Source: an uncultured bacterium
GTDB lineage: Bacteria > Cyanobacteriota > Vampirovibrionia > Gastranaerophilales > Gastranaerophilaceae
Length of the DNA stretch: 16,623 nt
Direction: 5' to 3'
Assembly (NCBI GenBank): GCA_902782905.1
Contig: CACZPB010000086.1
Coordinates: forward strand, 1-16,623
Shown: in pieces, positions 1 through 8,014 of the stretch
How positions within the stretch are numbered: position 1 is the first letter of the stretch
How the letters are laid out: the number at the start of each line of letters is the position of its first letter
Notes under the pieces: generated by a model
Databases searched by the model: none
Told to the model about the DNA's origin: nothing
Seen by the model: the letters and a program-made list of their open reading frames with translations, nothing else
Position numbers and translations under genes: made by a program

Positions 1-2
1 GC

Positions 3-227
3 AATTTAACAGAAAACTTCAATATAAGAGCACTTGAAGATTTTGTTAATGAAGTAAGAGAAAAAGCAATGATAGATTTCTATAACTTCAGAGATATAAA
101 ACTCAGTGATTTTGAAGAAATAATTGCAAAACCGGAAAATCAGAGCAAAAAAATAAAGGAACAAGAATACAAAAATAACGCATCAAGGACACCAATAGGA
201 TTTTCTTTATCGACAAAGAAAAGTTAA
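3..227 (+). CDS. C-terminal fragment of an unidentified protein (perhaps an AAA+ ATPase lid)
   Basis: The frame starting at base 3 is open from the window edge to a TAA at 225-227, giving the last 74 residues of a protein whose start lies outside. The fragment is helical and charged, with a stretch reading LEDFVNEVREKAMIDF followed by KLSDFEEII, then a basic, probably disordered tail ending PIGFSLSTKK. The pattern of two amphipathic helices followed by an S/T-x-x-D-F-E helix resembles the C-terminal lid of AAA+ ATPases, but no P-loop, Walker B or arginine finger is in view. The identity is therefore a weak inference. The next gene is convergent with only 28 bp between stops, and no terminator hairpin is visible there. 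Confidence 0.6.
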   Translation, partial: NLTENFNIRALEDFVNEVREKAMIDFYNFRDIKLSDFEEIIAKPENQSKKIKEQEYKNNASRTPIGFSLSTKKS

Positions 228-255
228 TCCATATAGCACACAGTATGTTCCTGTT

Positions 256-1209
256 TCATAGTATTTCACTAACGTGCATTTCTTGTCTAATATAATTGCG
301 CGTAAACGGTCTATCGTATTTTTTCTCATGTTCAACGTGCATTCTGATTATTTTATTATCGGAACAGAGAACATCTATTGTTTTATTTGTCAAATTTATA
401 TTCGTAATTGTACCGATTTTTGTGTATTTACTACTGTTTTCCATGACTTCTGAACCTTGCGGCAAAACTGCCATACACTTGTCCTTATGGTAAAAATATG
501 CTTCACACCATGGATAAACAGCTCTTATAAGCGCATAATTTTCTTCGGCAGTTTTGGTAAAATCAAGTTCAAAATCACTAGGATATGAATAATAGCTTGA
601 TTTTTCTTCAATTTGAGTAAGAGGAATTATAATATCTTCACTCAAATCCTTAAGAAGTTCACACACAACTCCTCTTGCCGCTAAAACAGTTCTTTCTTTT
701 AGAGTTTTTCCTGTGTCAGATGGGTAAATTTTTACTTCCTCTTGCGCTAAAATTGCACCTGTATCAAATCCGTCATCTACAAGGTGAAACGATACCCCAC
801 TTGTTTGTTCTTGATTTTTTATTACCCAATAATATGGATTTGGACCTCTGTACTTTGGAAGAAGTGAAGGATGAGCATTAATTGTTGCAATTTTAGGGAT
901 ATCGTATATCTCTTTCGATATTTTTTCTCCCCATGAGCCGACTAAAACTATGTCAGGGTTGAGTTTTAACAATTCTTTTTTAAATTCTTTTGTGTTAACT
1001 CCTGATGCTTGAATTTCATTAAGGTTATAGCTTTTTATATAACTATAATCAAGCGATGGGCAAAAAACATCTTTCAAGTATCTGATAATTGGATTATATT
1101 TGACCATTTCTTTTCTAAAAACGCCCACTATTTCACAGTTTGCATCAAGTGTTCCTGCAATAAGATTTGTAAACATTGCGCCATAGCCTATAATCACAAC
1201 TCTAAGCAT
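256..1209 (-). CDS. Formyltransferase family protein, Fmt-like (methionyl-tRNA or other amine formyltransferase)
   Basis: 317 residues, about the usual length of methionyl-tRNA formyltransferase. The N-terminal half is a formyl_trans_N fold: a GYGAMFTN nucleotide-like loop at 8-15 and the 10-formyl-THF catalytic triad Asn111, His113 (NAHPSLLPKYRG) and Asp149 (DDGFDTG). Residues from about 205 on fit a formyl_trans_C domain. In the family these residues transfer a formyl group from 10-formyltetrahydrofolate to an amine. Genuine Fmt usually has RGAAPIQ after the SLLP motif; here it is RGPNPYYW, so the substrate could be Met-tRNAi or, for example, an amino sugar. The ATG overlaps the 3' end of ribF by 16 bp and has AGGAT 8 nt upstream inside ribF, so it is translated as part of the ribF operon. 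Fold and chemistry are secure, substrate is not. Confidence 0.85.
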   Translation of the reverse strand: MLRVVIIGYGAMFTNLIAGTLDANCEIVGVFRKEMVKYNPIIRYLKDVFCPSLDYSYIKSYNLNEIQASGVNTKEFKKELLKLNPDIVLVGSWGEKISKEIYDIPKIATINAHPSLLPKYRGPNPYYWVIKNQEQTSGVSFHLVDDGFDTGAILAQEEVKIYPSDTGKTLKERTVLAARGVVCELLKDLSEDIIIPLTQIEEKSSYYSYPSDFELDFTKTAEENYALIRAVYPWCEAYFYHKDKCMAVLPQGSEVMENSSKYTKIGTITNINLTNKTIDVLCSDNKIIRMHVEHEKKYDRPFTRNYIRQEMHVSEIL

Positions 1210-2039
1210 GTTTTTATATCCTTTTCTATTTGAATTTTTAATTCAGCCAAGTCAGAAAACTTTTTTTCGTCTCTGATTTTTTTTATTATATCTATCTTAA
1301 TGTTTTTACCATACAAATCTTCGTTAAACTCTAAAATGTGGATTTCCGCAACGGGTTCTATGATATTATGTACAGTAGGCCGCATGCCCCAATTCAGAAT
1401 TGCATCTTTCCCATCACATATGACCTTATAAACACCAAAAGGAATTTTAACTATATTATTAGGGTAATCGATATTTGCAGTAGGAAAACCTATAGTTCTT
1501 CCTATCTGCGCACCTTTTTTTACACATCCTTCTATTGAAAAGTTTGTCCCTAGAAGTCTATTTGCATTTTCAATATTTCCGCATCTTAAATATTTTTTTA
1601 TAACAGTAGAACTCACGACTTCGCCGTCAATTTTTTGAGGTTCTATGCAAATGTACTTATAGCCATACACATCCTGATATTTAGCAAGAAGTTCCGGAGT
1701 TCCCTTTTTATTAAGGCCGAATGTGTGATTAAAACCGGTGGAAATCGAAGCCGGATTGTATGTTTTGCAAATATATTTGATATATTCTTCAGCAGGCATG
1801 TTTGCAATCTCAGAAAAATCAAGCTCGACAACTTCATCTACACCAAGTGATTTTATGCGGGAAATAGACTCGACTCTCGGCATTATATATTCAACTTTAC
1901 CTGTAAAATATTCTGACGGAGAAGATTTGAAGGTGATAAGTATAGTCTTTAAGTTATTAAAGTTGATGGCAGAGTTAATAACTGCCTTATGGGCAGAATG
2001 TACTCCGTCAAAAAAACCTAAAATCAAACTGCAAGTCAT
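1194..2039 (-). CDS. ribF: Bifunctional riboflavin kinase / FMN adenylyltransferase
   Basis: 281 residues, slightly short for RibF (about 300). The N-terminal adenylyltransferase domain (1-155) carries GFFDGVHSAH at 8-17, GFNHTFG near 102 and the SSTVIKKYL helix near 143-151, followed by G-N-I-E-x-A-x-x-LLG. The C-terminal riboflavin kinase domain shows G-x-x-IGRTIGFPTANI with the PTAN nucleotide motif at 186-189, NWGMRPTV, and the closing EDLYG...IR.E.KF...L..QI pattern. The enzyme phosphorylates riboflavin to FMN and then adenylates it to FAD in the cytosol. The HxGH signature is HSAH here, with Ala in place of Gly. Only 7 bp separate it from the upstream small gene and there is no good ribosome site of its own, so translation is probably coupled. 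The downstream formyltransferase overlaps it. Confidence 0.95.
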   Translation of the reverse strand: MTCSLILGFFDGVHSAHKAVINSAINFNNLKTILITFKSSPSEYFTGKVEYIMPRVESISRIKSLGVDEVVELDFSEIANMPAEEYIKYICKTYNPASISTGFNHTFGLNKKGTPELLAKYQDVYGYKYICIEPQKIDGEVVSSTVIKKYLRCGNIENANRLLGTNFSIEGCVKKGAQIGRTIGFPTANIDYPNNIVKIPFGVYKVICDGKDAILNWGMRPTVHNIIEPVAEIHILEFNEDLYGKNIKIDIIKKIRDEKKFSDLAELKIQIEKDIKTCLEL

Positions 2040-2046
2040 ACTCTAA

Positions 2047-2286
2047 TTAAGCAATAACGTTAAGCTTCCCGCCTAAAATTCTTTCATGACAAAATAATTG
2101 CCATGAATTAATACTATCGAACATTTCAGGCATTTTGTCCTGTGCTAAACTTTTTCTTGAAACAAAAGGGGATAAAGAATTGAAAGATGTATCTTTTATT
2201 GTATTTTTCTTACTGTTGACTATTGGTTTTGCGTTACTCATATAATAACCGTTACCATTTTGCATTGTCACAGCAGAAACTAACAT
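2047..2286 (-). CDS. Small orphan protein, 79 aa, first gene of the ribF operon
   Basis: I do not recognise a family. The start is well supported: reading the - strand, AGGGGGTG lies 4 nt before the ATG, among the strongest ribosome sites in the window, and the stop is 7 bp before ribF. The protein has no clear signal peptide or membrane segment. It is rich in N, S, K and M, with a polar first half (QNGNGYYMSNAKP) and a more hydrophobic, probably helical end around DSINSWQLFCHERI. Short S/N/Q-rich orphans of this style are common in Gastranaerophilales genomes, which is recollection and not a search. Function unknown; the position suggests only co-transcription with ribF. Confidence 0.65.
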   Translation of the reverse strand: MLVSAVTMQNGNGYYMSNAKPIVNSKKNTIKDTSFNSLSPFVSRKSLAQDKMPEMFDSINSWQLFCHERILGGKLNVIA

Positions 2287-2315
2287 AAAGCACCCCCTTA
2301 TGGTGAAATTTTATC

Positions 2316-2344
2316 ATAATAAAAATTTTTGCGCAATACTACAA
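2316..2344 (-). promoter_or_regulatory. Candidate promoter for the small orphan-ribF-formyltransferase operon
   Basis: On the - strand, TTGTAG (2339-2344) and TATTAT (2316-2321) are separated by 17 bp, and the -10 lies about 30 bp before the ATG at 2286. The -10 matches 5/6 of the sigma-70 consensus, the -35 only 3/6. No equally good promoter was seen for the divergent + strand gene starting at 2382, which has AGGA 7 nt before its ATG. Confidence 0.4.
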
Positions 2345-2381
2345 CAAGGTATTTATTTTTAATTTATGGTAGGATTTATAT

Positions 2382-4958
2382 ATGAACTGCTTTTTCAGAA
2401 ATCAGCACGAGGCTTTATATAGAGCATCAAAACCTTATCAGTACGTCGGTGGAGAGTTTTTATCATACAACAAAGATTGGGACTTGGCATCGGTAAGGTT
2501 TGCATTCGTATTTCCCGATAAATATGAAATTGGCATCAGTAATCTTGGTGTAAGAATCATTTACGACAGAGTTAATAGTGTACAGCGATTTCTTGCAGAT
2601 AGAGCTTACGCTCCTGAGCCTGATTTTAATCCGGAATATTTATATGGAGTTGAAACAAAGCATGCGCTAAAGGATTTTGACGGAATTGGGTTTTCGCTTC
2701 AGTATGAGCTTTCTTACCCTACTGTTTTAAAAATGCTTGAAAAATCAGGAGTAGGGGTAAAAAATTCCGAAAGAGGAGAAAATGAGCCGATTATTTTCGC
2801 AGGAGGTCCTTGTACTTTCAATCCGCTACCCATGTCAGATTTTATAGACGTTTTTTGTATCGGTGACGGGGAAGAAATGATGGTTGAGGTTTGTGAAGTC
2901 TTAGAAAGAACAAAAGGCAAACCAAGACAGGAAAGAATAGAAGAACTTTGTAAAATTGAAGGCTGCTGGGGAATAAATGGAGGCAAAAAAACTGTAAATA
3001 AATGCATTTCACCTTTGAACTTGGAAAACGCCTCAACTTCTTATCCGATACCTTTTTCAAGTTCTGTCCACGACAGAGCTATTGTGGAAATCAGACGAGG
3101 CTGCGGAAGGATGTGCCGTTTTTGCCAACCTGGGCATGTAACACTTCCTATCAGAGAACGAGAAGCTGAAGATATTATAAAAATTACTAAGGATTTGGTT
3201 AATAACACCGGATATGATGAATACTCTCTACTATCGCTTTCATCAAATGATTATAAAAACATATCGGAAGTTATAAAAGAATTATCGGTTGATTTTAATG
3301 AGCGCAAAATAAACGTTTCTCTGCCAAGTCAAAGAATAGACGGGTTCAGTTTAGAGCTTGCAAATCTTATGCAATCAGTGAGAAAAGCCGGCATGACACT
3401 TGCACCCGAAGCCGGCAGCCAACGCCTAAGAAATGTTGTTAAGAAAAATATTTCAGAAGACCAAATTGTCAATGCCGCCTTAACTCTTTATGAAAACGGC
3501 TGGAATAAAATTAAATTCTATTTTATCGCAGGACTTCCGACTGAGACAATGCAAGATATGGAAGAAATGGCAGAGCTTTTGAATAAAATCAAATACAGAT
3601 CGAAGCTTATAAAAAAAGAAAAGGAACTTAACCACGGGCTTGAATTAACTTGTACTGTATCAATTTTTGTTCCAAAACCGTTTACACCACTCCAATGGTG
3701 CGGGCAAACCGACTTAAAAATAGTTTCTGAACACATTAAATATTTGAAAGAAAAAACTAAAGGAATAAAAGGTGTAAAAATTAATTATCACGAAAGCTTT
3801 GTATCACAAATAGAAGCGGTTCTAACAAGAGGTGATGATACTCTTTGTGATTATATTTATGCTCTCTATAAAAAAGGTTGTTATCTGGATGCTTGGGGTG
3901 AATATTTTAAAGAGGATGTTTGGCGCGAAACAGCAGATGAGTGCGGATTTTCTCTTTCTAATCTTGCTCAAAAAGAATTTGATTTAGAAGAAGAATTGCC
4001 ATGGGATTTTGTTAATGTCGGACTTTCAAAAGAGTGGCTTCAAAAAGAGTATGAAACAGCTATGATGCAAGGTTGTGATTTTAATCTTCAAAAGACTTGC
4101 GAACAAGGGTGTGTAAATTGCGGAGTATGTCCAAACCTTAAGACAAAAAAGGTTCTTGCCAAACCATTTAAAGCGTCTGAAAAAGCGCAGCATGTTTTGG
4201 ATATAAAGCCAACTGACCCGACAAGAGCAAACATCGACCCAAATATTCCTGTTTACAGATACAGGCTAAAAATAACTAAAAAAGGCTTATTGAGATATTT
4301 TTCACATCTGGATTGGCAAAACACTTTTCATAAAGTTCTTGCACGCACAGGACTCAAAATGGTTTATACGCTGGGATTTAACCCTACAATGAAGGTTTCA
4401 ATGGGGATAGCATTGCCGCTTTTTGCTGAAAGTGAAGGAGAACTTGTTGATATTGAAATATACGACAATATTAGAGAAGATGAATTAAAAGAATTAATCA
4501 ACTCTAAACTTCCGGATGGAGCAGAGATAAAAGAAGTTAAGTCTGTTGAAAGATATACAACAGCAGTAGACATAGCAGCGCAGTGGGCTGAATATAAAAT
4601 TACACCATATAAAGCAGTTCCCCTCGCCCCTTGTGGGAGAGGGGTTAGGGGTGAGGGGTCAAAAACCGCTCTTTACAACTTCGAACAATTCAAGTATGAT
4701 ATAGAAAAAGTTTTATCTTTGTCTGAAATTCTAATCACAAAGAAAAACAAAAAAGGTTTTGAAAAAACAACAGATTTTAAGAAATCTATCGGAAGTTATA
4801 GGTTCGAAAACGACAGTCTGTTTATATACCTTAAAGTAGGTCAAGGTTCCGAAATTCCGGCACTTCGTGCTGATGATTTGATGAAGCTTGTAAATCCTGA
4901 GCAAATATTTGAGATTACAAGAGAGAAGTTCCTTGACGAAAAACTAAACGAAATGTAG
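2382..4958 (+). CDS. TIGR03960-type B12-binding-like radical SAM protein fused to a DUF2344 (TIGR03936) domain
   Basis: 858 residues. Residues 1-220 resemble the B12-binding-like Rossmann domain of TIGR03960, without the classical DxHxxG. The radical SAM core follows, with cluster ligands Cys241, Cys245 and Cys248 (CGRMCRFC) and downstream LAPEAGSQRLR and FIAGLPTET. A second cysteine set, C573-C577-C580-C583, ends the core region. From about 624 (YRYRLKITKKGLLRYFSHLD) the TIGR03936/DUF2344 domain begins; in many Firmicutes this is a separate gene, while cyanobacteria usually have the fusion. The reaction is not established; an RNA- or translation-related role is often suspected from its neighbours. 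RNase E/G follows after 21 bp, the conserved order. Residues 747-759 are encoded by a GC-rich palindromic element that looks inserted (separate entry). The ATG at 2382 has AGGA 7 nt upstream. Confidence 0.92.
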   Translation: MNCFFRNQHEALYRASKPYQYVGGEFLSYNKDWDLASVRFAFVFPDKYEIGISNLGVRIIYDRVNSVQRFLADRAYAPEPDFNPEYLYGVETKHALKDFDGIGFSLQYELSYPTVLKMLEKSGVGVKNSERGENEPIIFAGGPCTFNPLPMSDFIDVFCIGDGEEMMVEVCEVLERTKGKPRQERIEELCKIEGCWGINGGKKTVNKCISPLNLENASTSYPIPFSSSVHDRAIVEIRRGCGRMCRFCQPGHVTLPIREREAEDIIKITKDLVNNTGYDEYSLLSLSSNDYKNISEVIKELSVDFNERKINVSLPSQRIDGFSLELANLMQSVRKAGMTLAPEAGSQRLRNVVKKNISEDQIVNAALTLYENGWNKIKFYFIAGLPTETMQDMEEMAELLNKIKYRSKLIKKEKELNHGLELTCTVSIFVPKPFTPLQWCGQTDLKIVSEHIKYLKEKTKGIKGVKINYHESFVSQIEAVLTRGDDTLCDYIYALYKKGCYLDAWGEYFKEDVWRETADECGFSLSNLAQKEFDLEEELPWDFVNVGLSKEWLQKEYETAMMQGCDFNLQKTCEQGCVNCGVCPNLKTKKVLAKPFKASEKAQHVLDIKPTDPTRANIDPNIPVYRYRLKITKKGLLRYFSHLDWQNTFHKVLARTGLKMVYTLGFNPTMKVSMGIALPLFAESEGELVDIEIYDNIREDELKELINSKLPDGAEIKEVKSVERYTTAVDIAAQWAEYKITPYKAVPLAPCGRGVRGEGSKTALYNFEQFKYDIEKVLSLSEILITKKNKKGFEKTTDFKKSIGSYRFENDSLFIYLKVGQGSEIPALRADDLMKLVNPEQIFEITREKFLDEKLNEM
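4620..4658 (+). repeat. GC-rich palindromic element inserted in frame within the radical SAM gene
   Basis: 39 bp of C/G runs stand out sharply from AT-rich surroundings. CCCCTCGCCCC (4620-4630) pairs with GGGGTGAGGGG (4648-4658) over 11 bp with one G-T pair. The same left arm can instead pair with GGGAGAGGGG (4635-4644) around a TTGT loop. The length is exactly 13 codons, in frame, encoding PLAPCGRGVRGEG at residues 747-759 in a region linking predicted parts of the DUF2344 domain. Elements reading CCCCTCACCCC...CCCCTCTCCC on the other strand are, from memory, dispersed repeats in many bacteria, and in-frame palindromes inside genes are known from Rickettsia (RPEs). Membership of such a family is inference. 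Confidence 0.75.
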
Positions 4959-4979
4959 TTAAGTAAAGGATTTAAGAAA

Positions 4980-6710
4980 ATGAAAGAAGCGAACGCAAAT
5001 AAAATTGTTATAGCCGAGCGTGATAATATTGCTGCGGTTATTGAAAACGGTAAAGTAGCAGAATTTTATGTACACAGAGGCGATATTATACTGGGAGATG
5101 TTTATCTAGCGCAAGTCGAAAATATACTTCCCTCAATAGAGGCAGCATTTGTAAATGTAGGTTCAGATAAGATGGGATTTTTGCACGCGCAGGACGTAAG
5201 CGGAAAAGGTGATTTGCAAGACAAGCTAAAACCGAAACAAAAGCTTGTTGTTCAAGTTGTAAAAGAGCCTGTAGGTCATAAAGGTCCGCGCGTAACAACC
5301 GAAATTTCACTCCCCGGTAGATTTTTAGTATTAATGCCAAATGAAGCAGGGATAAACGTTAGTAAAAAAATTACTTCTTCCAAGGAAAGAGCAAGGTTAA
5401 AATCACTTGTAAACCTTCTTAAGCCGGTAGGAGTAGGAATTATTGTAAGAACCGAAGCTGAAGGACAGACAGAAGCTGACATTCAAGAAGATTTGGAAAT
5501 TCTTCTTGAAAAATGGAACAATATTGTAACATCAGCTGAGAGCCTTACGCCGCCAAGTCTTTTATACAGAGACCAAGACTTGCTATATAGGGTAATAAGA
5601 GAGGCATGTACTGAAGAAACTCAAGAAATTATTGTAGATACAGCGTTTGCCATGAATAGAGTGCAGAATTTATTACAGAACTGGCACATGAACAAAAATA
5701 TAAACGTAACACTCTATAAAGGTTCAGAGCCTCTTTTGGTAGCACTTGATATTCATAAAGAAATCAAGGCAGCGCTTCAAATGAAGGTAAACTTACCATC
5801 AGGCGGTTATTTGTTCATTCAAACAACAGAAGCTCTTACTGTAATTGACGTAAACAGCGGTAAATTCACGAATTCAGCAACTCAGGATGAAACAATCTTA
5901 AAGACAAATATAGAAGCTGTTCACGAAATTGCTCGCCAGTTGAGACTACGAAATATCGGCGGCATGATTATTATTGACTTTATTGATATGACAAATCGCA
6001 TAGATAAATTGACAATGATGGAGGAACTTGAGCTTGCAGTAGAAGCGGATAAGGCAAAACCTCAAGTCGGTCAGTTATCAGATTTAGGTCTTGTTGAAAT
6101 GACAAGACACAGACAAGGTCAAGCGATAAGCGAGATTTTTGCAAAGAGATGCCCGCATTGCCAAGGTAACGGCTACATAATGGAAGATTTGAAATTTGCA
6201 TCTGCGACATCAGAGGGCGAATACAGAGCAAAAGCTGCTAAAATAAAGCTTCCGATGAATGACAGAAAGAAATTTTCAAACAACAAGTTCAATAAGAACG
6301 AAAATAAACCTCAAGAGGAAATAAAAGAACAAACAGAAGTACAGGAAACAAAAATCGAGCAAGCAGAAAATCCTTCTTTGTCAGCAGTTGAAGCTGTAAA
6401 AGAAGTTAAAGAGGAAAAGGCTAAAAAGACAAGAGGCAGAGGAAGAAAGAAAACCCAAGAGCCTGAAATTAAAAAAGATGAAAATATTGCTCAAACAGTT
6501 ATAAATTCAGATTCTGAAATTGAACCTGTAATTTCTGAAAAGGCTTCAAAAGACTTAAAAACAGAAACAAATGAAACTGCTGTAACAACAGCTTCTAATG
6601 AACAAGATAAAACAGAAGAACCGAAAACTGCACAAAAACGTCCCAGAAGACCGAACAGAAATTCCGGAAAGAAAACAAAAAGAGTTATAAAAAAAGATGT
6701 TGAAGAATAA
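4980..6710 (+). CDS. rne: Ribonuclease E/G family endoribonuclease
   Basis: 576 residues. An S1 RNA-binding domain occupies about 36-116 (GDVYLAQVENILPSIEAAF, KGPRVTTEISLPGRFLVLMP). The DNase I-like catalytic core holds the two metal-binding aspartates, Asp290 in VIDVNSGK and Asp333 in IIDFIDM, and the zinc-link CPHC at 391-394. Residues from about 410 on are low-complexity, E/K/T-rich and probably disordered, with basic patches KKTRGRGRKK and KRPRRPNRN near the end. The family cuts single-stranded A/U-rich RNA in mRNA decay and rRNA or tRNA maturation. The core is RNase G-like in size; the tail makes it RNase E-like, as in cyanobacteria where a C-terminal arginine-rich peptide recruits PNPase. 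Whether this tail does so is inference. AAAGGA lies 9 nt before the ATG. The next gene overlaps its end by 14 bp. Confidence 0.93.
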   Translation: MKEANANKIVIAERDNIAAVIENGKVAEFYVHRGDIILGDVYLAQVENILPSIEAAFVNVGSDKMGFLHAQDVSGKGDLQDKLKPKQKLVVQVVKEPVGHKGPRVTTEISLPGRFLVLMPNEAGINVSKKITSSKERARLKSLVNLLKPVGVGIIVRTEAEGQTEADIQEDLEILLEKWNNIVTSAESLTPPSLLYRDQDLLYRVIREACTEETQEIIVDTAFAMNRVQNLLQNWHMNKNINVTLYKGSEPLLVALDIHKEIKAALQMKVNLPSGGYLFIQTTEALTVIDVNSGKFTNSATQDETILKTNIEAVHEIARQLRLRNIGGMIIIDFIDMTNRIDKLTMMEELELAVEADKAKPQVGQLSDLGLVEMTRHRQGQAISEIFAKRCPHCQGNGYIMEDLKFASATSEGEYRAKAAKIKLPMNDRKKFSNNKFNKNENKPQEEIKEQTEVQETKIEQAENPSLSAVEAVKEVKEEKAKKTRGRGRKKTQEPEIKKDENIAQTVINSDSEIEPVISEKASKDLKTETNETAVTTASNEQDKTEEPKTAQKRPRRPNRNSGKKTKRVIKKDVEE

Positions 6711-7158
6711 AATTATTTTGACACTAATGCTTGGAATCCTATCTTTGCCTGCACTGGCGATTGAACCTGACGTGCAGCCGAACCAAGAGCTTAACAAAAA
6801 TAATGCAATAGAAACAGTTGCAGAAAATTCTAATGAGGTTCAGCAAACCTCCGGTAGTGATGCGGAAACTTCTCAAGAATCAGCTGTTCAGGAGCAGCCT
6901 TCTTCGGATAGCATAGCCACTACATATAAACAACCTGTAAGCAAAAAGAAAATTGCGAAAAAGTTTATACTTGCAATGCTCGGTGTTTTAGTTTCATCAT
7001 TAATAATTTTTGTGGGCTTGAGTTTATACAATAAAATTCGCGAAAGCTTTTTTGCGCCAAGTATTAAATCTGATAACAAAAAAGAAGTTCTTGAAGATCC
7101 GTTGGACTTGAATGAAGCCGTAAAATCATTCCTTAATAAAACTCACTGGGGAGAATAA
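6697..7158 (+). CDS. Small membrane protein of unknown function (two hydrophobic segments)
   Basis: 153 residues, no recognised family. Residues 2-21 look like a signal peptide or N-terminal anchor (K-x-K, a hydrophobic core and LPALA before IEP). Residues 22-80 are polar and disordered, rich in E, Q, S and N. KKKIAKK at 83-89 leads into a clear transmembrane helix at about 90-110, and a 40-residue charged tail ends with DLNEAVKSFLNKTHWGE. The lysine cluster sits on the side of the second helix that a cleaved signal peptide would place outside, so topology is uncertain. The ATG lies inside the 3' end of rne (14 bp overlap), and rsmI starts 3 bp after its stop, so it is almost surely translated from the same transcript. 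A membrane link for RNase E/G is possible but only suggested by position. Confidence 0.75.
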   Translation: MLKNKIILTLMLGILSLPALAIEPDVQPNQELNKNNAIETVAENSNEVQQTSGSDAETSQESAVQEQPSSDSIATTYKQPVSKKKIAKKFILAMLGVLVSSLIIFVGLSLYNKIRESFFAPSIKSDNKKEVLEDPLDLNEAVKSFLNKTHWGE

Positions 7159-7161
7159 ACA

Positions 7162-7983
7162 ATGTCAAGGGAATTCGACTTCTATATAGTTCCGACGCCT
7201 ATAGGAAATATTAAAGATATTACGCTTCGGGCAATTGAAGTACTTAAAAGTGTTGATTTGATTGCTTGCGAAGATACAAGAACTACTCAAAATCTTTTGA
7301 ATTTTCACGGAATAAGTACAAAATGTATTTCTTATCACAAGTTTAATGAAAAGGAGCGAGTAAACTTTATATTAAACGAAATCAGAAACGGAAAGAAGAT
7401 AGCTCTTGTACCTGATGCCGGAACTCCGACAATTTGTGATCCGGGAGGAGTCATAATAGAAGCTTTAAAAGAAAATAGTTTTAGCTACACTTCACTTCCG
7501 GGGGCATCTGCCGTAACTACTTTTGTATCAATGCTTCCAAGAAGCGGCGAGGAATTTACTTTTATTGGTTTTATTCCAAGAGGAGAAGGACAAATAAAAA
7601 AAATTTCAAAAAAATATGCTGACAGAAATTTTGTTTTTTATGATTCGCCCAATAGAATTCTAGAGAGTATAAAAGTAATAAAGCAGACAAGAGGGGATAT
7701 AGAAATCTCTCTTGGGCGAGAGCTTTCAAAATTATATGAAGAAGTTGTAACGGATAAAATTTCTAATATATCAGAATACTTTAAAGATGGTATAAAAGGC
7801 GAAATCGTTTGCATGGTTTATGCGGACAAAAATTCTGATGAAACAAAGCTTGATTATATGATTAAGGATTTGAATAAAAAAGGTTATTCAAATAGCGATA
7901 TTTCAACTATACTTTCGACATTATTTGATTTAAACAAGAACAAAATCTACAAACGCACTTTAGAGATAACAAAAACCGCATAG
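7162..7983 (+). CDS. rsmI: 16S rRNA (cytidine1402-2'-O)-methyltransferase
   Basis: 273 residues, typical for RsmI. Tetrapyrrole-methylase fold signatures are present: YIVPTPIGNIKDITLRAIE near the start, DLIACEDTRTT at about 31-41, the SAM-binding DAGTPTICDPG, and PGASAVTTFVSMLPRSG. The family methylates the 2'-hydroxyl of C1402 in the decoding centre of 16S rRNA. The second motif usually reads SDAGTP-x-ISDPG; here Pro replaces the first Ser and Cys the second, a minor variation. GGGGAG lies about 9 nt before the ATG. It is the last gene of the radical SAM-rne operon: after a 73 bp gap a new group begins. Confidence 0.94.
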   Translation: MSREFDFYIVPTPIGNIKDITLRAIEVLKSVDLIACEDTRTTQNLLNFHGISTKCISYHKFNEKERVNFILNEIRNGKKIALVPDAGTPTICDPGGVIIEALKENSFSYTSLPGASAVTTFVSMLPRSGEEFTFIGFIPRGEGQIKKISKKYADRNFVFYDSPNRILESIKVIKQTRGDIEISLGRELSKLYEEVVTDKISNISEYFKDGIKGEIVCMVYADKNSDETKLDYMIKDLNKKGYSNSDISTILSTLFDLNKNKIYKRTLEITKTA

Positions 7984-8014
7984 AATTGTAAAGATTTGTA
8001 AATATTTAGTCAAT

